Below, in pieces: positions 1-7,045 of a DNA stretch of 25,330 nucleotides. A program made the position numbers and the translations under genes. The stretch comes from CAUPWF01 sp036656615. Its GTDB lineage: Bacteria > Bacillota > Clostridia > Lachnospirales > Lachnospiraceae. The stretch covers positions 1 through 25,330 of the forward strand of contig JAVXHY010000023.1 in the NCBI GenBank assembly GCA_036656615.1, read 5' to 3'. The notes under the pieces are model-generated. The model did not search any database. It was given only the letters and a program-made list of their open reading frames with translations, and was not told where the DNA came from. How positions within the stretch are numbered: position 1 is the stretch's first letter; the number at the start of each line of letters is the position of its first letter.

Positions 1-221
1 TGATAGAAGAAGCTAACTTAGTATCTTCTCCGTTTCCGAATGGAGTGCCATCATATATTTTTTTAAATACTTGGAGTCAATTTCAAATTCCATTAATTTT
101 GGCATCGTCCATGGAAACCAAACCACCGGCATATACAACTTTTTTGCTCATAAACGGGCATTCTGCTCATAATGAAGAGAATATGCGCATTCATGCAAGC
201 AGGATTCGCTCATTCTTTTGA
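1..221 (+). CDS. C-terminal end of an unrecognised protein (partial, uncertain)
   Basis: A reading frame is open from the left edge (first full codon at base 3) to a TGA at 219-221, giving about 72 residues that end in HASRIRSFF. I do not recognise a family. The frame has no visible start because the window begins inside it. Two short minus-strand frames across the same bases are also open for 20-40 codons, so the coding strand is not certain. The next gene on the plus strand is a tRNA with its own promoter about 50 bases downstream, which fits the end of a transcription unit here. No clear terminator hairpin is visible between 222 and 268. Confidence 0.35.
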   Translation, partial: IEEANLVSSPFPNGVPSYIFLNTWSQFQIPLILASSMETKPPAYTTFLLINGHSAHNEENMRIHASRIRSFF

Positions 222-267
222 TTGTGGCTGAACAGATACGATAAATAAAGAAAAATTCAAAAAAGTA

Positions 268-297
268 TTGACAATTTATTTAAAGTAATAGTATAAT
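268..297 (+). promoter_or_regulatory. Promoter of the tRNA-Val/tRNA-Met transcript
   Basis: A perfect -35 (TTGACA, 268-273) and a perfect -10 (TATAAT, 292-297) are separated by 18 bases, and tRNA-Val begins 39 bases beyond the -10. This is a textbook vegetative sigma-A promoter, suitable for a stable RNA. Confidence 0.85.
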
Positions 298-335
298 GGC
301 GGAGCGGGTTAATGATAATTAACTCGCAAAACTAT

Positions 336-408
336 GGGATCATAGCTCAGCTGGGAGAGCATCTGCCTTACAAGCAGAGGGTCATAGGTTCGAGCCCTAT
401 TGGTCCCA
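336..408 (+). tRNA. tRNA-Val (anticodon UAC)
   Basis: The cloverleaf folds cleanly. Acceptor GGGATCA (336-342) pairs with TGGTCCC (401-407), and the anticodon stem TCTGC/GCAGA flanks loop 367-373. The anticodon TAC is at 369-371, and the T-arm ATAGG/CCTAT encloses TTCGAGC. The discriminator is A408. The following bases are TCA, so CCA is not encoded and must be added by tRNA nucleotidyltransferase. It is the first gene of a two-tRNA transcript. Confidence 0.96.
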
Positions 409-477
409 TCATATCTACCAAAAGGATTCATAGACAAGTTATGCGGGTTTGATTGGAAGATATAATTAATTTCATAT

Positions 478-551
478 GGCGGGATAGCTCAGTTGGCTAG
501 AGCACACGGTTCATACCCGTGGTGTCGCAGGTTCAAATCCTGTTCCCGCTA
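478..551 (+). tRNA. tRNA-Met (anticodon CAU, elongator type)
   Basis: Acceptor GGCGGGA (478-484) pairs with TCCCGCT (544-550), including a G1-U72 wobble. The anticodon stem CACGG/CCGTG encloses loop 510-516, with CAT at 512-514. The G1-U72 pair and the anticodon stem resemble the Bacillus elongator tRNA-Met. They do not resemble an initiator, which has a mismatched first pair and three G-C pairs next to the loop. A lysidine-modified tRNA-Ile2 also carries CAT, but its known body sequence differs. CCA is not encoded. Confidence 0.92.
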
Positions 552-567
552 CTTTTAGCAAGTTGAT

Positions 568-598
568 ACCAAGGAAAAGATGTTTCTTGGTGTTTTTT
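568..598 (+). terminator. Terminator of the tRNA operon
   Basis: A stem ACCAAGGAAA (568-577) pairs with TTTCTTGGT (583-591) with one bulged G, followed by a run of six T at 593-598. It ends the tRNA transcript. It also overlaps the first possible ATG (580) of the downstream reading frame, which argues for the later start at 631. Confidence 0.75.
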
Positions 599-630
599 GT
601 ATCACGGGAAATAAAAAGGAGAATATATAT

Positions 631-972
631 ATGAATGAAAAAACGAGAAATATGATTCAAGTATTAGCTGGAGGATATTTAATTTATTTGGGTGGTTCAC
701 TTTGCAAGAATGTATTGGAGTCGCGGCCCAATAATTATATATTATATATACTGGCAGGTGTTTTTTTTGTTATTGTTGGAGGCGTTTTAATTATTATGAA
801 TCTAAAGTTAATGAAGGATTCTAGCAAACAGGACATAGACATTGATGCAGATGAAGAAACTATAGATGAAGAAACTGCAGATGAAGAAACTATAGATGAA
901 GAAATTGCAGATGAAGAAATTACAGATGAAGAAATTATAGATACAGAAACGGTTGAAGAAATAAAAGAATAA
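631..972 (+). CDS. Small membrane protein with an acidic pentapeptide-repeat tail
   Basis: The start at 631 is chosen because AAGGAG lies 9 bases upstream; the earlier in-frame ATG at 580 falls inside the tRNA terminator. The 113-residue product has two predicted membrane segments (about residues 9-25 and 36-57). A strongly acidic cytoplasmic or external tail follows, made of repeated DEET/DEEI units (about residues 72-104). The tail is encoded by near-identical 15-base repeats. I do not recognise a family and propose no function. It lies 14 bases upstream of ispF on the same strand, so the two are probably co-transcribed. The repeat tail is likely to vary in length between strains (inference). 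Confidence 0.75.
   Translation: MNEKTRNMIQVLAGGYLIYLGGSLCKNVLESRPNNYILYILAGVFFVIVGGVLIIMNLKLMKDSSKQDIDIDADEETIDEETADEETIDEEIADEEITDEEIIDTETVEEIKE
850..939 (+). repeat. Six tandem 15-bp repeats encoding DEE(T/I)x
   Basis: Six consecutive in-frame copies of a 15-base unit begin with GATGAAGAA. They start at 850, 865, 880, 895, 910 and 925. The last six bases alternate between ACTATA, ACTGCA, ATTGCA, ATTACA and ATTATA. A seventh, degenerate unit (GATACAGAAACGGTT) follows at 940-954. Each unit adds five residues, so copy-number change keeps the frame. Confidence 0.95.
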
Positions 973-986
973 TTGAGGATAATAAG

Positions 987-1538
987 ATGAGAGTTGGAAT
1001 GGGATACGATGTGCATAAGTTAGTAGAAGATAGAGCATTGATATTAGGTGGGGTGAATATTCCTTATGATAAAGGACTGTTAGGACATTCAGACGCAGAT
1101 GTGTTAGTTCATGCTATTATGGATGCTTTGTTGGGTGCTGCAGCTTTGGGGGATATTGGGACACACTTTCCGGATACAGATGTCACATATAAAAATATAT
1201 CTAGTATAAAACTATTAGAAGAAGTGGGAAGACTTTTGGATAAAAAGCTCTATATCATTGAAAATATTGATGCAACCATTATTGCGCAGAAACCAAAGAT
1301 GTTTCCACATATCCAAAGGATGCGTGAACATATAGCAAATGCATTATGCATTCAATTGGATCAGGTTAATATCAAGGCAACAACGGAGGAAGGGCTTGGG
1401 TTTACAGGAACAGGTGCTGGAATTTCAGCACATGCAATCTGTGGATTGGAGAAAATTACAAATTATAGTTATGAAGTATCAGTAGACTCTGCTTTAGAAT
1501 GTGAAACTTGTAAAGATTGTAAGAAGCAAAAAATATAA
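987..1538 (+). CDS. ispF: 2-C-methyl-D-erythritol 2,4-cyclodiphosphate synthase
   Basis: IspF makes the cyclic diphosphate intermediate of the MEP isoprenoid pathway in the cytoplasm. The family motifs are present: GYDVH (metal ligands Asp8 and His10), GHSDADVLVH (His42), GDIGTHFPD, and the C-terminal GLGFTGTGAGISAHA. GAGGA lies about 8 bases before the ATG. The usual length is about 157-160 residues. This protein has 183, with a C-terminal extension ending ECETCKDCKKQKI that places Cys at 172, 175 and 178 (CxxCxxC). In Bacillus ispF sits just upstream of gltX-cysE-cysS; here ispD and gltX are absent and an acetyltransferase follows. The identity is secure; the role of the tail is unknown. 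Confidence 0.97.
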   Translation: MRVGMGYDVHKLVEDRALILGGVNIPYDKGLLGHSDADVLVHAIMDALLGAAALGDIGTHFPDTDVTYKNISSIKLLEEVGRLLDKKLYIIENIDATIIAQKPKMFPHIQRMREHIANALCIQLDQVNIKATTEEGLGFTGTGAGISAHAICGLEKITNYSYEVSVDSALECETCKDCKKQKI

Positions 1539-1551
1539 GGAATGCAAATAT

Positions 1552-2586
1552 ATGGAAATCAGAAAATTAGGTGATGATGAACGCGGACAGACAAGGGTCT
1601 TATGGGAAGAAGTTTTTACAGAAGATACCAAGGAATTTTTGGATTATTATTATGAATATAAGATTGTGAATAATCAAATCTATGTGATAGAAGAGGATGG
1701 AGCCATAAGGAGTATGTTACAGTTAAACCCTTATTATGCCTATGTAGAAAAAGACATGTCAAGGGTGAACTATATTGTAGCAGTGGCAACACAGGAATCG
1801 TATAGAAGAAACGGATATATGGGAAAGCTACTTTGCTTAGCACTGGGGGATTTGTACTGGAAACAGGAACCTTTTGCATTTTTAATGCCAGCAGCTGAAC
1901 GTATTTATACACCATATGAATTTGTAACGGTCACTTCCCAGATTCACTATCAATATAATGGCAGTCTGTCAGAACTGGGACTTCCCTGTGTGAAAGGATA
2001 TGATACAGTTGCAGCTAAAGATAAAGACTGCGAAGCATTGGCAAAGCTTACGGATGAAAATCTCAAATATCAGTATGATGTCTCTATTTGCAGGGACAGT
2101 GCATTTTTCCAAAGGTTAATCAAAGAACAAGAAAGTCAGAATGGACATATTGTATTAGTTATGAAGGATGATGTGCTGGAAGGTTATTTTATGATGTCAG
2201 GTGAAACGGGTATCCAAATAAGAGAACCTATTATGAGGGATCCTTCGGTAGATTTGTTGAATATCATGCAGCTTTCTGTAAAAGAAGAATTAAACATGAT
2301 GGTGAGAATTGTTCATTTGCAGACCTTATTTGAATGTATGAAACCAAAAAGTGATTTTTCTACAAAAATAGAGGTTTTTGATTCGATTATTTCGGAAAAT
2401 ACAGGAGTTTATCAATTAAAGGCAGAGGGTGGAAGTATACATTGCAAGAAGGTGAAAGAGGTGGTAAGCCAGGACACTGCACTGACGATATCGGAATTAA
2501 CGGGATATTTGTTTGGCAAGTCAGCGGATAGTAATCTTTCAAAATTAGAATCCATGTCCAGAATCTGTCTTCATGAAATCGTATAA
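1552..2586 (+). CDS. Eis-like GNAT family N-acetyltransferase
   Basis: This 344-residue protein has an N-terminal GNAT fold with the acetyl-CoA motif VAVATQESYRRNGYMGKLL (about residues 77-95). A longer C-terminal half resembles the two-domain Eis group (GNAT domain plus SCP2-like tail). Eis proteins acetylate amino groups of small molecules or proteins; the substrate here cannot be told. The start at 1552 is preferred because AAGGAA (1537-1542) lies 9 bases upstream and overlaps the ispF stop. The longer frame from 1501 lies inside ispF and lacks a ribosome site. The tight spacing suggests translation coupled to ispF. Family assignment is good; Eis subfamily is moderate. Confidence 0.82.
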   Translation: MEIRKLGDDERGQTRVLWEEVFTEDTKEFLDYYYEYKIVNNQIYVIEEDGAIRSMLQLNPYYAYVEKDMSRVNYIVAVATQESYRRNGYMGKLLCLALGDLYWKQEPFAFLMPAAERIYTPYEFVTVTSQIHYQYNGSLSELGLPCVKGYDTVAAKDKDCEALAKLTDENLKYQYDVSICRDSAFFQRLIKEQESQNGHIVLVMKDDVLEGYFMMSGETGIQIREPIMRDPSVDLLNIMQLSVKEELNMMVRIVHLQTLFECMKPKSDFSTKIEVFDSIISENTGVYQLKAEGGSIHCKKVKEVVSQDTALTISELTGYLFGKSADSNLSKLESMSRICLHEIV

Positions 2587-2599
2587 TCATTAACAATGG

Positions 2600-2628
2600 T
2601 TGACAAAAGTGACATTTTCCAATACACT
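2600..2628 (+). promoter_or_regulatory. Promoter of the cysE operon (T-box leader)
   Basis: TTGACA (2600-2605) and TACACT (2623-2628) are spaced by 17 bases. They lie just upstream of the T-box leader and just after the acetyltransferase stop, so the cys operon has its own promoter. Confidence 0.65.
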
Positions 2629-2640
2629 GTATAACATATA

Positions 2641-2876
2641 AGAAAAGCGAAGAACGAAGAGAGTAGTATATTCGAATCTAAAAGAGAGAGATTGTCATCG
2701 GCTGAAAGCAATCTTAAGTGGAGTCTATATGAAGTGCATTCGGGAGCTGATTTGATGAAAGAAAGTAGTCAGATACGAACAGGCACACGTTACGTGCATT
2801 GAGTGAAGGGCTTGCCCTTTAGTAGAGTGGAACCGCGGATATAACTTCGTCTCTTTTTTGAGACGGAGTTTTTTAT
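2641..2876 (+). promoter_or_regulatory. T-box riboswitch, cysteine specific
   Basis: The leader contains the conserved T-box core TGGAACCGCGG (2828-2838). A Stem I carries AGTA (2662-2665) and a lower helix CGAA (2655-2658)/TTCG (2739-2742). The specifier codon TGC (Cys) is at 2735-2737 in the context GAAG-TGC-A. The TGGA of the T-box would pair with UCCA, that is, a tRNA with discriminator U73, as tRNA-Cys has. Uncharged tRNA-Cys should stabilise the antiterminator and switch on cysE-cysS. This ties both cysteine synthesis and Cys-tRNA charging to cysteine supply. Structure was read by eye; the specifier is well supported by the downstream genes. Confidence 0.9.
2843..2876 (+). terminator. 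Regulated terminator of the cysteine T-box
   Basis: AACTTCGTCTC (2843-2853) pairs with GAGACGGAGTT (2860-2870) across a six-T loop, with one G-T pair, followed by a T-run. It competes with the antiterminator formed by the T-box core just upstream. Confidence 0.88.
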
Positions 2877-2920
2877 ATTCTGCTGTTTTTCTAATGTAAA
2901 TGATAGAGAGGGGTTTTACA

Positions 2921-3631
2921 ATGGGAATGTTATCTTACATCAAAGAAGAATTAAATGTTATAAGAGAAAGGGATCCGGCAATTAAAACCAGTGCAGAAGT
3001 ATTGCTCTATCCTAGTTTTAAAGCAATATTAAATTATAGGGTCGCACACAAGCTATATAAGAAAAAGCATTATTTTATGGCTCGATGGATTTCCCAAAGA
3101 GCAACTAGAAAGACTGGAATTGAAATACACCCAGGAGCAGTAATTGGTAAGGGATTATTTATAGATCATGGAAGTGGAGTGATCATTGGTGAAACTACAA
3201 TTATAGGTGATAATGTTACCTTATATCAGGGTGTAACCTTGGGTGGAACTGGAAAAGAGAAGGGGAAGCGACATCCAACCTTAAAGGATAATGTAATGGT
3301 AAGCGCAGGTGCTAAAATAATCGGATCTTTTACAATTGGAGAAAATTCCAAAATTGGAGCAGGAGCGGTTGTTTTAAAGGAAGTACCTCCTAATTGTACC
3401 GTAGTTGGTGTCCCAGGACGTATTGTGCGAAGAGGCGATGAGAAATTTCCAAGATCAGATATGGATCAGGTTCATTTTCCAGATCCGGTATCTAAGGATC
3501 TGCAGGATCTAAGAGCTGAGAATACTCAGTTGAAGAATCAATTAAAGCATTTAGAAGGTCATATGAAATGTATGAAAAAAACAGATTTTGAAGAAATAAA
3601 TGAGGAGGATAACAAGAATGAAAATATATAA
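2921..3631 (+). CDS. cysE: Serine O-acetyltransferase
   Basis: CysE transfers acetyl from acetyl-CoA to serine, giving O-acetylserine for cysteine synthase. The protein (236 residues) has an N-terminal helical part and a left-handed beta-helix of hexapeptide repeats (about residues 65-165). It includes the typical GxxIDHGSGVVIGET-like stretch (here GLFIDHGSGVIIGET) and GVTLGGTGKEKGKRHPT. The start at 2921 follows GAGAGGGG with 7-base spacing; the in-frame ATG at 2900 lacks one. A C-terminal tail with a short coiled-coil-like region (residues about 193-212) replaces the short feedback-sensitive tail of E. coli CysE, so feedback by cysteine is uncertain. The gene lies behind the Cys T-box and overlaps cysS by 14 bases. 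Confidence 0.95.
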   Translation: MGMLSYIKEELNVIRERDPAIKTSAEVLLYPSFKAILNYRVAHKLYKKKHYFMARWISQRATRKTGIEIHPGAVIGKGLFIDHGSGVIIGETTIIGDNVTLYQGVTLGGTGKEKGKRHPTLKDNVMVSAGAKIIGSFTIGENSKIGAGAVVLKEVPPNCTVVGVPGRIVRRGDEKFPRSDMDQVHFPDPVSKDLQDLRAENTQLKNQLKHLEGHMKCMKKTDFEEINEEDNKNENI

Positions 3632-5024
3632 TACACTTTCCAAAAGAAAAGAAGAATTCATACCACTGGAAGAAGGAAAGGTGAAGATGTATGTATGTGG
3701 TCCTACCGTATATAATTTTATTCATATTGGGAATGCCAGACCAATGATTGTTTTTGATACAGTAAGACGGTATTTTGAATACAAGGGATATGACGTAAAT
3801 TATGTATCCAATTTTACGGACATTGACGATAAAATCATAAAAAAAGCCATTGAAGAAGGCGTATCAGCAGATATGATTTCTAAGAGATACATTGAAGAAT
3901 GCAAAAAAGATATGGCAGCAATGAATGTTAAGCCTGCAACAAAGCATCCTCTTGCAACAGAAGAGGTATGTGGTATGCTAGAAATGATTGGGGATTTAAT
4001 TGAAAAAGGCTATGCATATAATAAAAATGGAACTGTTTACTTTCGTACAAGAAAATTTCAACCATACGGAAAACTGTCCCATAAGAACCTAGATGATTTG
4101 CAATCTGGCGGGCGTTCCCTTTTGGTTACTGGTGAAGATGAAAAAGAAGATCCTTTGGACTTTGTGTTATGGAAACCAAAGAAAGAGGGAGAACCGGCAT
4201 GGGAATCAGAATGGAGTGATGGACGTCCAGGATGGCATATTGAGTGTTCCGTCATGTCTAAGAAATATTTGGGAGAACAAATTGATATTCATGCAGGTGG
4301 GGAAGATTTAGTATTTCCACATCATGAGAATGAAATTGCACAAAGTGAAGCTGCTAATGGGAAAGAATTTGCTAAATATTGGATGCACAATGCATTTTTA
4401 AATATTGATAATAGAAAGATGTCGAAATCTCTTGGTAATTTTCATACCGTACGAGAAATTAGCGAACAGTATGATTTACAGGTATTGCGCTTTTTTATGC
4501 TTAGTGCGCACTATAGAAGTCCACTGAATTTCAGTGGCGAATTAATGGAGGCATCTGCAAATGCATTGACACGTATTACAACCGCAGTAGATAATCTGAA
4601 GCATTTGTTAGGCGTGGCGGAAGCTGAGACAATGACTACAGAGGAATTAGGATTGGCACCTAAAATAGAAGAATATATTAATAGCTATGAGGCAGCTATG
4701 GATGATGATTTTAATACAGCAGATGCTATTTCCTCTATTTTTGAATTGGTGAAATATGCCAATACAACAGCTACTCCGGAAAGGTCTAAAGAATATTTGA
4801 AAAAGGTATTTGATACAATTGTGAAATTATCAGATGTCTTAGGACTTATCGTTAATAAAGAAGAGGAATTATTGGCGGCAGATATTGAAAAATTAATAGA
4901 AGATAGACAAATGGCCAGAAAAGAAAAAAATTTCAAACGTGCGGATGAAATTCGAGATGAGTTGTTGGAAAAAGGTATTATTTTAGAAGATACACGAGAA
5001 GGAGTAAAATGGAAGAAAGCGTAG
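3618..5024 (+). CDS. cysS: Cysteinyl-tRNA synthetase
   Basis: CysS charges tRNA-Cys in the cytoplasm. Class I motifs are intact: HIGN at residues 36-39 and KMSKS at 267-271. The zinc ligands typical of the family are visible as Cys27, Cys210, His235 and Glu239. The C-terminal helical anticodon domain ends normally, and the total of 468 residues is the usual length. The start at 3618 follows GAGGAGG (3602-3608); it overlaps the end of cysE by 14 bases, and its own 3' end overlaps mrnC by 16 bases. This indicates one translationally coupled transcript under the Cys T-box. Confidence 0.97.
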   Translation: MKIYNTLSKRKEEFIPLEEGKVKMYVCGPTVYNFIHIGNARPMIVFDTVRRYFEYKGYDVNYVSNFTDIDDKIIKKAIEEGVSADMISKRYIEECKKDMAAMNVKPATKHPLATEEVCGMLEMIGDLIEKGYAYNKNGTVYFRTRKFQPYGKLSHKNLDDLQSGGRSLLVTGEDEKEDPLDFVLWKPKKEGEPAWESEWSDGRPGWHIECSVMSKKYLGEQIDIHAGGEDLVFPHHENEIAQSEAANGKEFAKYWMHNAFLNIDNRKMSKSLGNFHTVREISEQYDLQVLRFFMLSAHYRSPLNFSGELMEASANALTRITTAVDNLKHLLGVAEAETMTTEELGLAPKIEEYINSYEAAMDDDFNTADAISSIFELVKYANTTATPERSKEYLKKVFDTIVKLSDVLGLIVNKEEELLAADIEKLIEDRQMARKEKNFKRADEIRDELLEKGIILEDTREGVKWKKA

Positions 5025-5461
5025 GTAAGGACTTAGAATCTTATATGCATGAGGTATTTCATATGCAAGAGGTGGATATTATGACATATTCACCTCTTAC
5101 CTTAGCATATATAGGTGATAGTATTTTTGATTTAATTATAAAAAACATTGTAATAAATCAAGGGAATAAACAAGTTCAGAAGTTTCATAAAGAAACAAGC
5201 AGCCTTGTAAATGCCTCTAGTCAATCTCTCATGATGCGATGCATTCAAGAGGAATTAACAGAAGAAGAAATAAAGATTTATAAAAGGGGAAGGAATGCAA
5301 AATCGGTTTCTCCTGCGAAAAATCAATCTATTACTGATTACCGAAGAGCAACAGGATTTGAAGCACTTATGGGATATTTGTATTTAAAAAAAGAATGGAA
5401 GAGAATGATTGATTTAGTGGAACTAGGATTAAGAAGTTTGGAAACCAACAAGGAAGTTTAG
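5009..5461 (+). CDS. mrnC: Mini-ribonuclease 3 (23S rRNA maturation)
   Basis: Mini-III is a stand-alone RNase III catalytic domain that trims 23S rRNA ends in Firmicutes; it lacks the double-stranded RNA binding domain. The protein (150 residues) shows the family motifs YSPLTLAYIGDSIFDL (residues 27-42, with the acidic catalytic positions) and RRATGFEALMGYLYL near residue 115-130. AAGGAG (4999-5004) lies 4 bases before the ATG, inside the end of cysS. The position between cysS and rlmB is the classical one in Bacillus and Clostridia and supports the call. Confidence 0.93.
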   Translation: MEESVGKDLESYMHEVFHMQEVDIMTYSPLTLAYIGDSIFDLIIKNIVINQGNKQVQKFHKETSSLVNASSQSLMMRCIQEELTEEEIKIYKRGRNAKSVSPAKNQSITDYRRATGFEALMGYLYLKKEWKRMIDLVELGLRSLETNKEV

Positions 5462-5473
5462 GAGAAAACGAAG

Positions 5474-6232
5474 ATGAGCGAAATGATAAACGAAGAAGTA
5501 AAAACATTGATAATAGAAGGGCGTAATGCTGTATTAGAGGCCTTTCGCGCAGGGAAACCAGTGGATAAGGTATTTATACTAGATGGCTGCCAGGATGGAC
5601 CAATTAAATCAGTTATACGAGAAGCAAAAAAATACGACACAATTCTTAATTTTGTTACCAAAGAACGATTGGATCAAATATCAGAGAATGGAAAACATCA
5701 GGGAATCATTGCATATGTTGCAGCTTATGAATATGCAGAAATAGAAGATATGCTACAATTAGCCAAAGACAAAGGGGAAGATCCATTTCTGATTCTTCTT
5801 GACAATATTGAAGACCCTCATAATCTGGGAGCGATTATAAGAACTGCTAATCTGGCAGGTGCTCATGGTGTTATTATACCAAAGCGCAGAGCCGTGGGAC
5901 TTACGGCAACGGTTGCCAAAACTTCCGCAGGGGCATTGAATTATACACCAGTTGCAAAAGTAACGAATTTAGTGAAGACGATAGAAGAATTAAAAACCAA
6001 GGGTTTATGGTTTGTATGTGCGGATATGGAAGGTGATTTAATGTACGGTATGAATCTTACCGGACCAATTGGCTTAATAATTGGAAGTGAAGGCGAAGGA
6101 GTAGGTCGACTGGTAAAAGAAAAATGTGATTTTAAAGCTGCCATACCAATGAAGGGGAATATTGATTCTTTGAATGCTTCTGTTGCTGCAGGTGTGTTGT
6201 CCTATGAGATTGTGAGACAAAGATTAAAATAG
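5474..6232 (+). CDS. rlmB: 23S rRNA (guanosine-2'-O-)-methyltransferase, RlmB family
   Basis: This is a SPOUT-class TrmH/RlmB methyltransferase that methylates a ribose 2'-OH in 23S rRNA using S-adenosylmethionine. An N-terminal substrate-binding domain (IEGRNAVLEAF onward) is followed by the knotted catalytic domain. Its three signature motifs are DNIEDPHNLGAIIRTA, LIIGSEGEGVG and SLNASVAAGVLSYE. The length of 252 residues is normal. AGGAG (5460-5464) gives 9-base spacing to the ATG at 5474, 12 bases after the mrnC stop. RlmB proper modifies G2251; paralogues with other rRNA targets exist, so the exact site is an inference from gene context. Confidence 0.93.
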   Translation: MSEMINEEVKTLIIEGRNAVLEAFRAGKPVDKVFILDGCQDGPIKSVIREAKKYDTILNFVTKERLDQISENGKHQGIIAYVAAYEYAEIEDMLQLAKDKGEDPFLILLDNIEDPHNLGAIIRTANLAGAHGVIIPKRRAVGLTATVAKTSAGALNYTPVAKVTNLVKTIEELKTKGLWFVCADMEGDLMYGMNLTGPIGLIIGSEGEGVGRLVKEKCDFKAAIPMKGNIDSLNASVAAGVLSYEIVRQRLK

Positions 6233-6252
6233 TATTATATTTGGGGAAAATA

Positions 6253-6867
6253 ATGAAAAGCTATGATCAGTTGACCGATGAACAATTAATCGAAAAATTA
6301 CGTGCTGGAGACGGTGCAATTATGGATTTTGTTATGGATAAATATAAGTATTTGGTAAAGAAGAAGGCCAAAGCTATGTATTTGTTAGGCGGAGAGAATG
6401 ATGATTTAATTCAAGAAGGAATGATTGGCTTATTTAAGGCAGTCCGTGATTATGATATTTGTCGGGAAACAAGTTTTTATACATTTGCAGAACTTTGTAT
6501 TTCCCGTCAGATGTTCTCTGCGATTGAGGCTTCTCAAAGGAAAAAGCATATACCCTTGAATTCTTATGTTTCCATATATGATGAGGGGGATGATTCTCAA
6601 GAAGAAAAAAATCCACCTTTAATTGATACCATTCAATCATTAAAAACAAATAATCCAGAAGAATTATTTATTAATAAAGAATATTTGCAGCTCATTGAAA
6701 CTGAATTAAAAGAAATGCTGAGTGAATTAGAAAGTAAGGTATTATATTTACATTTATTAGGTACGGACTATCAGACAATAGCAAAGCTTCTTGATAAAAG
6801 TCCAAAGGTTATTGATAATGCATTACAGAGGATTAAAGGAAAAGCAAATCTTATAATTAGAGATTGA
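6253..6867 (+). CDS. sigH: RNA polymerase sigma factor SigH (sigma-30 like)
   Basis: This 204-residue sigma-70 family protein has region 2 in order. It contains a region 2.1-type helix, the region 2.2 stretch DDLIQEGMIGLFKAVRDYD, and a region 2.4-like SFYTFAELCISRQMFSAIEASQRKKH. A C-terminal region 4 helix-turn-helix follows (LLGTDYQTIAKLLDKSPKVIDNALQRIKGK). The start at 6253 follows GGGG with 6-base spacing; a TTG at 6241 is the only longer option. In Bacillus sigH drives early-stationary and sporulation genes and follows cysS-mrnC-rlmB-yacP. Here yacP is absent and sigH follows rlmB by 20 bases. Sporulation itself cannot be inferred from this window. Confidence 0.93.
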   Translation: MKSYDQLTDEQLIEKLRAGDGAIMDFVMDKYKYLVKKKAKAMYLLGGENDDLIQEGMIGLFKAVRDYDICRETSFYTFAELCISRQMFSAIEASQRKKHIPLNSYVSIYDEGDDSQEEKNPPLIDTIQSLKTNNPEELFINKEYLQLIETELKEMLSELESKVLYLHLLGTDYQTIAKLLDKSPKVIDNALQRIKGKANLIIRD

Positions 6868-6880
6868 AGATAGAGCATAA

Positions 6881-6918
6881 AAAAACCATCAAAGTAGAAA
6901 ATACTTTGATGGTTTTTT
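6881..6918. terminator. Two-way terminator between sigH and tRNA-Thr
   Basis: CCATCAAAGTA (6886-6896) pairs perfectly with TACTTTGATGG (6902-6912). It has an A-run on the left and a T-run on the right, so it can stop transcripts from both sides. It closes the cysE-sigH operon on the plus strand and the tRNA-Thr transcript on the minus strand. Confidence 0.92.
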
Positions 6919-6922
6919 CAAA

Positions 6923-6995
6923 AGCTGCCAACGGGAATCGAACCCGTGACCTCCACCTTACCAAGGTGACGCTCTACCGACTGAGCCATGGCAGC
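6923..6995 (-). tRNA. tRNA-Thr (anticodon GGU)
   Basis: Read on the minus strand, acceptor GCTGCCA pairs with TGGCAGC. The anticodon stem TCACC/GGTGG encloses TTGGTAA with anticodon GGT (plus-strand 6960-6962), and the T-arm CGGG/CCCG encloses TTCGATT. The discriminator is U (complement of A6923) and CCA is not encoded. The U73 discriminator matches the TGGA T-box of the thrS leader further along in this window. Confidence 0.96.
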
Positions 6996-7016
6996 TTAGA
7001 AATATGCAACAAGTAT

Positions 7017-7045
7017 AATATACAATAGGATAGGAGGTTTGTCAA
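7017..7045 (-). promoter_or_regulatory. Promoter of tRNA-Thr
   Basis: On the minus strand, TTGACA (7045-7040) and TATATT (7022-7017) have a 17-base spacer, about 21 bases before the tRNA 5' end. The -10 end overlaps the left arm of the inverted repeat at 7022-7033. Confidence 0.75.

Noticed and set aside
1..140. Minus-strand start of a gene (frames ending in HSETEKILS)
   Set aside because: The frame is only about 40 codons, has no clear ribosome site and stops inside the window; the plus-strand frame is longer, although also uncertain.
735..1038. Minus-strand Ser- and Phe/Ile-rich open frames opposite the acidic repeat
   Set aside because: They are produced by the antisense of the GATGAAGAA repeats; they have no ribosome site and overlap a better-supported gene.
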